In this document: positions 25,434 through 34,034 of the stretch, piece by piece | Layout of the letters: every line of letters starts with the position of its first letter | Numbering within the stretch: the stretch's first letter is position 1 | NCBI GenBank assembly: GCA_030765645.1 | Contig: JAVCCE010000017.1 | Span: forward strand, 1 to 35,505 | Length of the DNA: 35,505 bases | Direction: 5' to 3' | Origin: Candidatus Hinthialibacter antarcticus | GTDB lineage: Bacteria; Hinthialibacterota; Hinthialibacteria; Hinthialibacterales; Hinthialibacteraceae | Translations under genes and position numbers: made by a program | Notes under the pieces: generated by a model | What the model was told of the DNA's origin: nothing | Databases searched by the model: none | What the model saw: only the letters and a program-made list of their open reading frames with translations

Positions 25434-26121
25434 GACGATCCACCGAAGACTCAACACTGCTTGAGACATTTTTGGTATATTCTTGATCTTATTTTAGATT
25501 GCGACCTCCGCTCTGGGAGAACCTGCCTACCGCAGGCAGAGGCGGAGGATTATGAGGGTTAAATCTGGCGGGCTGCTTCGCGAGCCCACCAGGCTTCTCT
25601 CAACCCAGTAGGATAGGCCGCCGTGATCCCCCCAGGTGATTATGAAACCAATCCCGTCGCGGTGAATGCCCCCCTTAAAAAAAAGGGGGGGAGGGCGTCG
25701 AAGACGCCGGGGGGATTCGGGCGCGAAGCGTTTTCTTTTCACGCGGCTCACCAGGAGGTTCGCCCTCCCCAGATCATTCGAAATATTGGTGGGCTATTAT
25801 CTACCGCTAATGATGATTGAAATATTGCATGGTGGGCTGCTTCGCGAGCCCACCCTACCAGGCAGGGCGGCAAGCCAAGACGACGCGTTAGCGCTAGGGG
25901 GGATTAGACAGGAGCGCGAGTATCTATAACTCGCATCGGTGAATGCCGTTGTGGACAACGGCGCTCCCAGGAAATTGGCTTTTCGATGGCAGGGTAGCAA
26001 GCCAAGGCCGCTTAGCGGGCAACCCTTGAATGCAATTGAGCGAAACGGAATCGAGCGGGCTGTGGGAGGGCGAGGCTCCCGCCGAGCCGCGAGAATACGA
26101 AACACTTTCTGCGCAAGAGGC
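25434..26121. repeat. Gene-free stretch with hairpins and a repeated 21-mer
   Basis: A 21-bp sequence starting GGGCTGCTTCG and ending CGAGCCCACC occurs at 25570-25590 and 25834-25854. It is itself a near-palindrome. Two nested stems lie at 25505-25548: CCTCCGC with GCGGAGG, and inside them CTGCCT with AGGCAG. A CCCCCCTT / AAGGGGGG stem around an A-run lies at 25669-25690. The frames through this area are short, lack ribosome sites and look like chance. Confidence 0.55.
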
Positions 26122-28212
26122 CTAATATGCGCCTTTGCCAAATAAGACCACGGGGACGGTTTTCAGCAGGATAATCAAGTCAAACAGCAGCGATTGGTTT
26201 TGAATATAATAAAAGTCGTATTCTAAATTGGAGTGCAGCGGCAAATCTTTGCGCCCGCTGATTTGCCATAACCCGGTAATGCCCGGCAAGACCGACAGGC
26301 GCTGGCGTTGCCAGGGTTCATACGAACTCACAATGAACGGCATCTCAGGCCGCGGCCCGACCATACTCATCTCGCCTTTAAACACGTTCCACAATTGCGG
26401 CAGTTCATCCAAACTGGTGCGGCGAAGAATGCGCCCAATCATCGGCAACACGCGCGGGTCGTCCTTACGGATAGGCGCTTCCTGATATTCATTCACGTTG
26501 CGGAACATGGTGCGAAATTTATACATAATGAAGGGATTGCCGTCTTTGCCGATGCGCTCGTGACGGAAAATAGACGGCCCGCTCGAACACAGGCGAATCA
26601 TCAAACAAATGATCGGAAAAAACGGCGCCGCCATCAATAGTAACGCGCCCGCACAGAAAAAATCCAAACTACGCTTGCAGGTTTGTTCAAAGGGAGAGAG
26701 TTGGCGTTTACGCAACGCCTTAAAGGGTATGTCATCCACGCTGTCAAACAAGGCGCGGTCGGTAATCATACCAAACATATCGGTGAGAATGTTAAATTGG
26801 CGCACGCTGGTTTGTTCGCCGCACGAAACCACCAAGTTGAGTAGGTCGCGTTTTTCCATGCGCGAGTCAGCGAAAAAGACCTCGTCAATCACCAGCGTAT
26901 TCGACCATTCCGGCAACTCCGCCGAAACGCCCAACACCGGACAATCTTTAATCGTCTCGCCGATGTCGTGCTCATCGGTCAGCAGCCCCAAGACTTCGTA
27001 TTTGCCTTGCGGTTGGGTGCGCAGGCTTTGAATCACGCGGCCCGCCGGCTCGCCGTCGCCCACCACCAGCGCGCGGATGCGGCCGATGCCTTCCTCAAAC
27101 ATTTTCTTTTCGAGAAAACTCCAAGTCATGCGCGAGGCGACGATCAAAAAAAACGCCAGCGCCGCCGACAAAATCAACACCGCGCGGCCCGGGTCGAGTT
27201 CCTTCAACAAAAAGGCGACCGCCATCGAGGTAATCATAAACAAGAAGACCATCTTGACGATGTTGGTCAATTCATCGAGCGCGGCGCTGAGATACTGGCG
27301 CCGATAGAGATCGAGCGAGGCGCAGATCAACACCCACACCGAGACAATCACGGGCAAGGCGTATAAATAATTCGCAAACGGGTTCAGGGGTTTTTGTAAA
27401 AAGTCGGGCAGGAAATCAAGCGTTGGAAACACATACGCGCGAATACCGTACGCCGCCACCCAGGCAATCGACGCCATCATTGCGTCAGTGAATACCAGGA
27501 TGCCGACCCGAAACGTAAATAAGATGTTGCCTAACAAATAGCGTTTCCACAGGCGTCCCGGCTCCAGACTCAAACGCCAGAGCCACTCCATCCCGGCTTT
27601 TCGCATCCACACGGGAGCGCGCTTAATGTCTTTCGCGGAATAATCGAGCAGCCCGCCGACACCCCACGCCACAGGGACGCCCAAGTCTTTCAAATTTTTC
27701 TGGATCCACAATTCTTGTTTGGGGGCGCCCATGCCGACGATTAAGATATCGGCGTTAGACTCGCGCACCTGAGCGATGACGTCCGCTTCTTCCTCTGCAG
27801 AAAAAAAGCCGTGATGATGACCGACGATTTGTAATTTGGGGTGTTTGCGCTGAAAATCATCCGCCGCCCGTCCAGCCACGCCCGGCTCGCCGCCCAGCAG
27901 ATAAATGCGATGGCCTTTGTTTTCAGCGCGGCGGCAAAATTCGGGCAGCAGGTCGTTCGCATTCAGGCGTTCCGGCAGTGGATGCCCGAACAATCGCGAC
28001 GCCCACACCACGCCCATCCCGTCAGCGTAGACCAAGTCCGAATCCGCGATGCTATCACGGTAAGCGCGGTCTGACCAACATTTATTGAGACAGTCGGCGT
28101 TTAGATACGCGATCTGATGCGGCGTTTTTGCCGTCACGTAATCATCAATCCGCCTTAAAAATTCCTCTGCGGTTAGCGGGTCGATATCAATGCCAAGCAG
28201 GCGGCTGCGCAC
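26122..28212 (-). CDS. Fused WecG/TagA glycosyltransferase and PglC/WbaP-type phosphoglycosyl transferase
   Basis: The 696-residue protein joins two cell-surface enzymes. Residues 1-235 are a WecG/TagA/CpsF domain: YLNADCLN (37-44), ADGMGVVWASRLFGHPLPER (63-82), GMGAPKQELWIQKNL (160-174) and WGVGGLLDYSAKDIKRAP. Residues about 236-365 hold several membrane segments, and about 378-500 a CoA-binding-like Rossmann domain (ALVVGDGEPAG). The C-terminus is a sugar transferase with YKFRTMF (564-570) and RTSLDELPQLWNVFKGEMS (598-616), including the catalytic D602-E603 pair, then PGITGLWQISGR. The second half would put the first sugar phosphate on undecaprenyl phosphate, and the first half would add the next sugar. 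The start is a GTG with GAAAGAA upstream. Confidence 0.92.
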   Translation of the reverse strand: MRSRLLGIDIDPLTAEEFLRRIDDYVTAKTPHQIAYLNADCLNKCWSDRAYRDSIADSDLVYADGMGVVWASRLFGHPLPERLNANDLLPEFCRRAENKGHRIYLLGGEPGVAGRAADDFQRKHPKLQIVGHHHGFFSAEEEADVIAQVRESNADILIVGMGAPKQELWIQKNLKDLGVPVAWGVGGLLDYSAKDIKRAPVWMRKAGMEWLWRLSLEPGRLWKRYLLGNILFTFRVGILVFTDAMMASIAWVAAYGIRAYVFPTLDFLPDFLQKPLNPFANYLYALPVIVSVWVLICASLDLYRRQYLSAALDELTNIVKMVFLFMITSMAVAFLLKELDPGRAVLILSAALAFFLIVASRMTWSFLEKKMFEEGIGRIRALVVGDGEPAGRVIQSLRTQPQGKYEVLGLLTDEHDIGETIKDCPVLGVSAELPEWSNTLVIDEVFFADSRMEKRDLLNLVVSCGEQTSVRQFNILTDMFGMITDRALFDSVDDIPFKALRKRQLSPFEQTCKRSLDFFCAGALLLMAAPFFPIICLMIRLCSSGPSIFRHERIGKDGNPFIMYKFRTMFRNVNEYQEAPIRKDDPRVLPMIGRILRRTSLDELPQLWNVFKGEMSMVGPRPEMPFIVSSYEPWQRQRLSVLPGITGLWQISGRKDLPLHSNLEYDFYYIQNQSLLFDLIILLKTVPVVLFGKGAY

Positions 28213-28319
28213 GTTCTTGTTCTTTCAACTAGTTTGTTTGGTCCCTCATTTTGGAACCGTAGTATATAATGCTTCGATGAGGGGTGAAGCGGCAAGCGGA
28301 GATGATCCTGTGAAAATCC

Positions 28320-28461
28320 TTGACTCAACGCCCCTGTCAGGTAAGATGTTATAGCTGTGTAGAGGCTAGAAGTCATAATAGGACGGCGCCCAACAACGCC
28401 GTAAAACGGCCCGGGAACCTTCCAGCCGTCCAACCGTCCTCTCTAGCAAGGAGAAAAAACA
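28320..28461 (+). promoter_or_regulatory. tatA promoter and structured leader
   Basis: TTGACT (28320-28325), a 16-nt spacer and TAAGAT (28342-28347) make a good sigma-70-type promoter. The leader then has nested stems: GGACGGC (28381-28387) with GCCGTCC (28425-28431), and inside them GCCGT (28398-28402) with ACGGC (28406-28410). AAGGAG at about 28449 is the ribosome site for tatA. Confidence 0.55.
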
Positions 28462-28674
28462 ATGCCTTGGAACATGGGCCCTTGGGAATTGGCCATTATA
28501 CTCGTGATCGTCTTGTTGCTTTTCGGCGCTAAGCGCCTGCCTGAAATGGGCAAATCACTCGGCACGGGAATTCGCGAATTCAAAAAGTCGATCAGCGCCA
28601 TTAACGAAGACGACAGCGAAAAGAAAGAGTCTGAAAAAGACGCCGCAAAGATCGAAGAGAACAAAGAAGCCTAA
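28462..28674 (+). CDS. tatA: Twin-arginine translocase subunit TatA/E
   Basis: The 70-residue protein has the TatA plan. A short N-tail is followed by one membrane helix (WELAIILVIVLLLFGAKRLP, 8-27) with the FGAKRLPE hinge, an amphipathic helix (MGKSLGTGIREFKKSIS) and a charged tail. TatA forms the pore of the folded-protein exporter in the inner membrane. AAGGAGAAAAAACA precedes the ATG. A terminator follows, so it is a single-gene unit; tatB and tatC are not in the window. Confidence 0.95.
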   Translation: MPWNMGPWELAIILVIVLLLFGAKRLPEMGKSLGTGIREFKKSISAINEDDSEKKESEKDAAKIEENKEA

Positions 28675-28701
28675 TCTTCGTCTTTGAATGACAACAAACA
28701 C

Positions 28702-28746
28702 AAAAAACCCCTGAGGCGCTTTTAAGCAACGACCTTGGGGGTTTTT
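28702..28746 (+). terminator. Rho-independent terminator after tatA
   Basis: AAAAAACCCC (28702-28711) pairs with GGGGGTTTTT (28737-28746), followed by C and a short T-rich stretch. The A-rich left arm makes it potentially active in both directions. Confidence 0.75.
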
Positions 28747-28837
28747 CGTCTCTTCGTATATGCAAAACGCTATTAGCGCTTCACGCAGGAGTGCTGATAG
28801 GCGATGATGATCGCGCTTAAGGTTTGAGGTTGCTGGC

Positions 28838-29590
28838 ATGGGCATGAAAATTCAGACGCAGCAGATCGGCGACGTGGCGGTTTTATCCATGTCGGGCGAT
28901 ATGGACTCGCGCAGCAACCAACTGCTCGATAAAACCCTCAAGGCGCTGATTCAAAGCAGTATCTATAAAGTGATTCTCGATGTTTCGATGCTGCGTTTTA
29001 TCGGCAACCAGACCATAAGCGTGTTAATTTCGAATATGAAAGAAATGCGCGCGGCGGGCGGAAATATCAAATTTCTCAACCCGCAACGCATGGTCATTGA
29101 ATATCTCAAGCAAAACCGCATTTTTGAAATTTTCGAGATCTATTCATCCCGCGCCGAAGCGGTAAAATCATACGCCGACGTGGTCACTCAAACGCCACCA
29201 AAGACGGCGATCAACTCCATAGACAACCCGCCAAACGACAAAACGGAAGCGAGTAGTACGCAGAGTCAGCAAAGGCAGCCCGCGCCCGCCCGGTCGTCCG
29301 CCGCTGACCGCTCGGCTTATATCGTGAACAACGCCAAAACCGCAAAACCCGCCGCGCCGGAGCAGCCCGCCGACTCCCCAAAGCCTAAACCGATTTCCGC
29401 CGGTGAAGCGCAAGTCATAAAGAACCGCTTTGAGACCGACGAAATCATCTATGCCAACAGTTGCATGTTGGTCACATTAATCAAAATATTAGAAACCAAG
29501 GGCATTTTAAACGCCGAAGAAGCGGGCGGATTGCTCGACCACGACATGCTGACGCCTGACGAACTCCAACGTTCCTTTTCAGCAAAATAA
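28838..29590 (+). CDS. STAS-domain protein with disordered middle and small C-terminal helical region
   Basis: The 250-residue protein has an N-terminal STAS domain (about 1-112), as in anti-sigma-factor antagonists: VAVLSMSGDMDSRS, KVILDVSMLRFIGNQTISVL and RAAGGNIKFLNP. The loop that usually reads D-S-(S/T)-G is G56-N57-Q58-T59, so the serine phosphorylated by partner-switch kinases is absent. Residues about 115-185 are rich in Pro, Ala and Ser and look disordered. The last 60 or so (NRFETDEIIYANSCMLVTLI...) form a separate helical part. A GAGG lies 8 nt before the ATG. Partners are not visible nearby, so the function is uncertain. Confidence 0.8.
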   Translation: MGMKIQTQQIGDVAVLSMSGDMDSRSNQLLDKTLKALIQSSIYKVILDVSMLRFIGNQTISVLISNMKEMRAAGGNIKFLNPQRMVIEYLKQNRIFEIFEIYSSRAEAVKSYADVVTQTPPKTAINSIDNPPNDKTEASSTQSQQRQPAPARSSAADRSAYIVNNAKTAKPAAPEQPADSPKPKPISAGEAQVIKNRFETDEIIYANSCMLVTLIKILETKGILNAEEAGGLLDHDMLTPDELQRSFSAK

Positions 29591-29698
29591 CTTTTATTTT
29601 CTTTAGGCCTTGTTCACTGAAATTCGCCACAATACTATTGTTGCGCCTGCTCCGCTTGGTTCGGGTCAATCTCCTCACGAAGCAAAGGAACATTAGCC

Positions 29699-30259
29699 AT
29701 GAGTCCACTAGCCAATCTCATTCCCAAACGTATGTTTTTCACCAAAGGCGTCGGCTTTCATAAAGAAGAGCTACGCTCGTATGAATTGGCCTTGCGCGAC
29801 GCCGGAGTTGAGATTTGCAACCTGGTGGCCGTATCGAGCATCTTCCCTCCCGGCTGTAAAATCATCACAAAAAAAGAGGGCGTCGCTGCGTTGAAGCCCG
29901 GCGCGATCACCTTCGCCGTTCAAGCGCGCGCCAGCACCAAAGAACCGCGCCGCCAGCCAGTTGCGTCCATTGGTTTGGCGTTGCCCAAACAAAAAGACCA
30001 TTACGGCTATCTGAGTGAATTTCACGGCTTCGGACTGAGCAACCAGGAAGCGGGCGACTACGCCGAAGACCTCGCCGCCGCCATGCTAGCGACAACGCTG
30101 GGCGTCGAGTTTGATGAAGATAAATCGTGGGACGAAAAAGAAGAAGTGTTTAAAATCAGCGGGAAAATCGTCCACACCCGCAATGTGACTCAGACCGCGA
30201 CCAACAAAAAGGGCGGATACACCACAGTCGTCGCGCTGGCGATTCTGTTGCTTGACTGA
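29699..30259 (+). CDS. Pyruvoyl-dependent arginine decarboxylase proenzyme
   Basis: The 186-residue protein matches PvlArgDC: FFTKGVGFHKEELRSYELAL (13-32), NLVAVSSIFPPGCK (41-54) and the C-terminal VHTRNVTQTA. Self-cleavage between S46 and S47 would give a beta chain and an alpha chain starting with the pyruvoyl group made from S47. It decarboxylates arginine to agmatine for polyamine synthesis or acid resistance. AAAGGA precedes the ATG, and a terminator follows, so it is a single-gene unit. The family is best known from archaea and is patchy in bacteria. Confidence 0.93.
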   Translation: MSPLANLIPKRMFFTKGVGFHKEELRSYELALRDAGVEICNLVAVSSIFPPGCKIITKKEGVAALKPGAITFAVQARASTKEPRRQPVASIGLALPKQKDHYGYLSEFHGFGLSNQEAGDYAEDLAAAMLATTLGVEFDEDKSWDEKEEVFKISGKIVHTRNVTQTATNKKGGYTTVVALAILLLD

Positions 30260-30283
30260 CGCAACGAAAAAAGCCGTTTAATC

Positions 30284-30317
30284 AAAACGCGCAGGCCTTT
30301 CGGTCTGCGCGTTTTTT
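30284..30317 (+). terminator. Rho-independent terminator after arginine decarboxylase
   Basis: AAAACGCGCAG (30284-30294) and CTGCGCGTTTT (30305-30315) form a strong stem with a 10-nt loop and end in a T run (30312-30317). With A's on the other side it could also serve the convergent gene that ends at 30343. Confidence 0.88.
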
Positions 30318-30342
30318 GTTTCGCTTCAACAATATCCGCCGA

Positions 30343-32415
30343 TCAATACAGCGCCCAATCGTGAACATTGGTTTCATCAAACGTCAGTTTGAAGATATCC
30401 AGCCCACGGTCGCGATGTGCGGCGTAAAGATAGTCGTCTTTGATGTCCATATCCCATACCTCTATGATGGGAAAGAAGCCCACTTCGATTAAGCCACCTT
30501 CGCTTGGCTGATATACGGTAACTCCACGCCCAAATTCATTGACGAACAAATAACCCTTAGACCAGATTTGTTCTCCGGGACTATACGTTGTTGGATTGTT
30601 CGTCGTCAAAGCCGCATCGTCAGCGTTGATGAGGTAGAAACCCGATTGTATCGCAAGCGCCAGCCAGTTTTCCTCTACCGATAGCGTCCTGTTCGCCCAT
30701 GCAGATGGATCCTCCGTCTCAAACGATGCCTGTGCAATTAACTGAGGGTTCGCTAAATCTCCTATCGTATAGACATGAAAATACAGGATAAAATATGGCG
30801 GCAGGAAAAAGTCGTCCGGCTGAATCTGTTCAAAACTGCTGACATATATCTTGTCGTCAAATAGCGCGTATGAATCGCCATTGAGAGGCATGTCGATCAC
30901 GCTGGCGGTTGCGTCAGATATTTGACCTGCATTGATTTCATACAAAAACAATTTAGGAAAATTATTTTTAAATGAATGCGAGATGGAACCATCAATGAAC
31001 TTCGCTGGCTGAATAAAAACCTTCTCATTCCAGATTGGTTGCAAAATTCCATCGTGATCAATGTTTTCGGGCAGCACTGGCGCCAATTGCTGTTCACCTA
31101 GCGACCCGTCTGGATTCACGGTGTTATAAACGCCATTTTTTAACCGCTCAATGCCAGGAGAGTACACCGCTAAAAACGGCGGATGGTTTTCCATCACATA
31201 GATTTCACCATCATCAGAAACAAATTGCGGAGAAGTACGGTCGCTTACATTCAGCGTTTTCATTCTATCATTTGCGCGGATATAGAGAAAATCGCCAGCG
31301 GCCTCGACTTCATCAATGGTTTCGGCTTCTTCAATGGGGAACTCAATCAATGTTAGCGACGCGCCGTCAGTAATATCATATACGATCAATTTGCCCGGGC
31401 CATATTGGATGAATAGTTCCGGCCCGAGAGCAATGCTTCTATAGGCGCCCGGTATCTGGGCGATGTCTGAAAAAGTACCATCCTGAAGCGTCAGGATATG
31501 ATATTTTCCATCGCTGGACAAATTCATGGCAACGCTTTCGGCGGTCATGGTTGATGAGAACCCGCTTCGAGGAACAGACCCAGAGAAAAGACGAACCGGC
31601 TCGCCGTCATCGCTCCATTGCCAAATGACAGCCTGGCCCGAATAGAAAAACAGCGCCAATGGACTGCGCGTTGAAACGCCGTGGACGATTTGCGCATTTT
31701 CGATTGGATAGAACGCCGTTTCATTTATCACCAGTTCGCCGCCTTCATCTAACTTTGCGCGAACCACCCCGTTATATTCATCTTCTTCATTTCCTGCGCC
31801 ATCGACGATTAAAATTTCTCCAGCGGCATAGCCCAGGTTAGATGCGCTGAAACCGCTCAGCGAAACGGTGTTGGTAAACTGCTTGACCGACAGGTATTCT
31901 TCACCAAACGACATCGAGACGAGAGTACTGTCAAATCCGGTACTGATCGCGTGAAAGGCGTGATCGTCAAAGGCAAATTCGCTGAGATTAACGTCACTCT
32001 CTATCTTCTCCTGCAAAATCGTCGCGTGTTCGCCGTCAACATGACGGACCCATACGAGGTCTTGGGACTCAGCATCAGCAAGTACCAACACCGTGACGGT
32101 TGCGTTGGCCTTGCTCCAGATAACACGTTTCTGGTTGAGTGGATCGTCTTCGAAGGGCGTTATCCGAAAGGCTTCCGAGACGGCGCCGTTGGCGTAGGCG
32201 TAATAGCGAACCTGCGGGGTATTGCCATCGCGCCCGATAACTGCGTAATACGGCTCAGCGTATACAACATCTTGAATAAAGAACGTCCCGCCCTCACCGA
32301 AATACGATGAGACGTAATCAACTTGAATCGGCTGGCTATACGCGGTCATTGTTATGCAGATTAAAGCAAGAAATACATACGCACTTCGGCTGTAACTTAT
32401 ATATTGTTTTTTCAT
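30343..32415 (-). CDS. Secreted protein with propeller-like repeats, function unknown
   Basis: The 690-residue protein begins MKKQYISYSRSAYVFLALIC, then ITMTAYSQ, a signal peptide likely cut near AYS-Q. I take the ATG at 32415 rather than one nine codons upstream because it gives a clean signal and has GGGGGAA before it. The mature part repeats blades of about 40-50 residues with patterns such as VIGRDGNTPQVRYYAYANG and LFIQYGPGKLIVYDITDG. It ends with VWDMDIKDDYLYAAHRDRGL DIFKL-type strands, like LVIVD/beta-propeller proteins. No catalytic motif was seen. It has no lipobox and no sorting tail that I recognise. Confidence 0.7.
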   Translation of the reverse strand: MKKQYISYSRSAYVFLALICITMTAYSQPIQVDYVSSYFGEGGTFFIQDVVYAEPYYAVIGRDGNTPQVRYYAYANGAVSEAFRITPFEDDPLNQKRVIWSKANATVTVLVLADAESQDLVWVRHVDGEHATILQEKIESDVNLSEFAFDDHAFHAISTGFDSTLVSMSFGEEYLSVKQFTNTVSLSGFSASNLGYAAGEILIVDGAGNEEDEYNGVVRAKLDEGGELVINETAFYPIENAQIVHGVSTRSPLALFFYSGQAVIWQWSDDGEPVRLFSGSVPRSGFSSTMTAESVAMNLSSDGKYHILTLQDGTFSDIAQIPGAYRSIALGPELFIQYGPGKLIVYDITDGASLTLIEFPIEEAETIDEVEAAGDFLYIRANDRMKTLNVSDRTSPQFVSDDGEIYVMENHPPFLAVYSPGIERLKNGVYNTVNPDGSLGEQQLAPVLPENIDHDGILQPIWNEKVFIQPAKFIDGSISHSFKNNFPKLFLYEINAGQISDATASVIDMPLNGDSYALFDDKIYVSSFEQIQPDDFFLPPYFILYFHVYTIGDLANPQLIAQASFETEDPSAWANRTLSVEENWLALAIQSGFYLINADDAALTTNNPTTYSPGEQIWSKGYLFVNEFGRGVTVYQPSEGGLIEVGFFPIIEVWDMDIKDDYLYAAHRDRGLDIFKLTFDETNVHDWALY

Positions 32416-32735
32416 GATGGTTCCCCCGTTGCATGAGAACATGCAACAAACTTCTACTCATTCTTTGTAACAATGAGTTGTTTTTTGAGTTAACTCTCAC
32501 TTCAATCCGGTTAGGATATTAATATCGTAGAGATGTATTTTTTGTCAACATATAATTCTGGCGCTTCGATTTTTCTGTTCTTGTGGAGGCGACATTGCGA
32601 GACGACGCACGGGGCGAATCGTTGTTCCATTGTTGGATTCGTTCTGGGTTCTATAATACAAAGTTCACGCATTTTCGCGGTCAGCTTTCAAACCAAGCAG
32701 ACCGCCCTATCTGACCCGATGCTTAGGAGAGTTTC
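32416..32735. promoter_or_regulatory. Divergent gap with two hairpins in the leader of the secreted-protein gene
   Basis: GTTGCATG (32428-32435) and CATGCAAC (32440-32447) form a stem right before the GGGGG ribosome site of the leftward gene. ACTCATT (32456-32462) and AATGAGT (32472-32478) form a second stem, followed on the plus strand by TGTTTTTT. No gene is in the gap. A promoter for the rightward DUF362 gene was not clearly seen. AGGAG precedes its ATG (about 32726). Confidence 0.5.
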
Positions 32736-34028
32736 ATGGCCCGCTCAAAAGTCGCCGTCTTGCGCACCACCCCGCAAACGGTGCTATCGGATTATCACGA
32801 ACTGTTAAATCTGGCCGATTATCAAGGCACCGTCGCCAAAGACGCCGACACCGGCCTGAAAATTAATATCAGCTGGCACCACTTCTACCCCGGCTGCTCG
32901 ACTACCCCCTGGCAACTCGAAGGCGTAGTCCGCGCCATGAAGGCCGACGGCTACAGCCCCGACCTGATTCACGGCTGCCATAACCGCACCGTGGTCATCG
33001 ACGCCCACCTCGGCGAGCGCGAAAACAAACAGATCAACGTCATCGAAGACCACGGCCTGCGCAATGTTCACCTCTATGAGGGTGAAGAATGGATCGATGT
33101 TCGCGAAGCAGTCGGCGACGTTGCCGATAAATTCATCTGCCTGAATGATGTATACCCGAAAGGCTTTTCGGTTCCCAAGCGATTTATCGGCGAGAACATC
33201 ATCCACCTGCCGACCGTGAAGACCCACGTTTTTACGACAACAACGGGCGCGATGAAAAACGCCTTCGGCGGCCTGCTCAACGAACACCGCCACTGGACCC
33301 ACCCGGTCATTCACGAGACGCTGGTTGACCTGTTGATGATTCAGAAAAAAATCCATCGCGGCGTATTCGCGGTAATGGACGGCACTCTCGCCGGCGACGG
33401 CCCCGGCCCGCGCTGTATGATTCCCCATGTGAAAAACGTCATTCTGGCATCCAGCGACCAGGTCGCGATTGACGCAGTCGCCGCCAAAATGATGGGCTTC
33501 GACCCGCTCAGCGACATGAAATTTATCCGCCTCGCCCATGAGATGGGGCTGGGCTGCGGCGACGTGAATGAGATCGAGATCGTCGGCGACCTCGAAGCCG
33601 CCGGGCAGAACTGGAACTTTGAAGGCCCCTTTAAAAACATGACCTTCGCCTCAAAAATGCAGCACCAGATTTATTGGGGCGGACTCAAAAACGCCGTCGA
33701 GTGGTCGCTCAAAACCTGGATGGCGCCCTGGGCGTACATCGCCAGCGTGGTCTATCACGATATGTATTGGTATCCGCGCTTTGGCACCAGCCGCGTCCAG
33801 GAAGCGCTACGCAGCGATTGGGGACGCCTCTTTCACAATTGGGAGAACCTCAAGGCGGACGAAAAGGGCTACCCCGAAGTGGGCGAAGCGCCGTCGAAGT
33901 TTGTGTTAGGCACGGCAGGCGTTTTGGCGAAGGGGGTCCGCATTTTGGGCGAGTGCATCAAAGAAGCGCCAGAAGTTTCGTCGCGCAAACGCCGCGCCGA
34001 GCGCGAGGCCTCAGCCAAAAACGCGTAA
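32736..34028 (+). CDS. DUF362-domain protein
   Basis: The 430-residue protein has the DUF362 core: INISWHHFYPGCSTTPWQLE (44-63), HLPTVKTHVFTTTTGAMKNAFGG (about 157-179) and GVFAVMDGTLAGDGPGPR (about 209-226). ASSDQVAIDAVAAKMMGFDP is a further family segment. DUF362 proteins are often fused to or beside 4Fe-4S ferredoxin domains, but no Cys cluster is present here. The activity of the family is unsettled. A basic tail follows (KRRAEREASAKNA). AGGAG stands before the ATG. It converges with the next gene, with 6 bp between stops. Confidence 0.85.
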   Translation: MARSKVAVLRTTPQTVLSDYHELLNLADYQGTVAKDADTGLKINISWHHFYPGCSTTPWQLEGVVRAMKADGYSPDLIHGCHNRTVVIDAHLGERENKQINVIEDHGLRNVHLYEGEEWIDVREAVGDVADKFICLNDVYPKGFSVPKRFIGENIIHLPTVKTHVFTTTTGAMKNAFGGLLNEHRHWTHPVIHETLVDLLMIQKKIHRGVFAVMDGTLAGDGPGPRCMIPHVKNVILASSDQVAIDAVAAKMMGFDPLSDMKFIRLAHEMGLGCGDVNEIEIVGDLEAAGQNWNFEGPFKNMTFASKMQHQIYWGGLKNAVEWSLKTWMAPWAYIASVVYHDMYWYPRFGTSRVQEALRSDWGRLFHNWENLKADEKGYPEVGEAPSKFVLGTAGVLAKGVRILGECIKEAPEVSSRKRRAEREASAKNA

Positions 34029-34034
34029 TGCGCA

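Noticed and set aside
32805-33539. 244-codon open frame opposite the DUF362 gene
   Set aside because: Shadow frame caused by GC-rich third positions; the plus-strand gene has clear family motifs.
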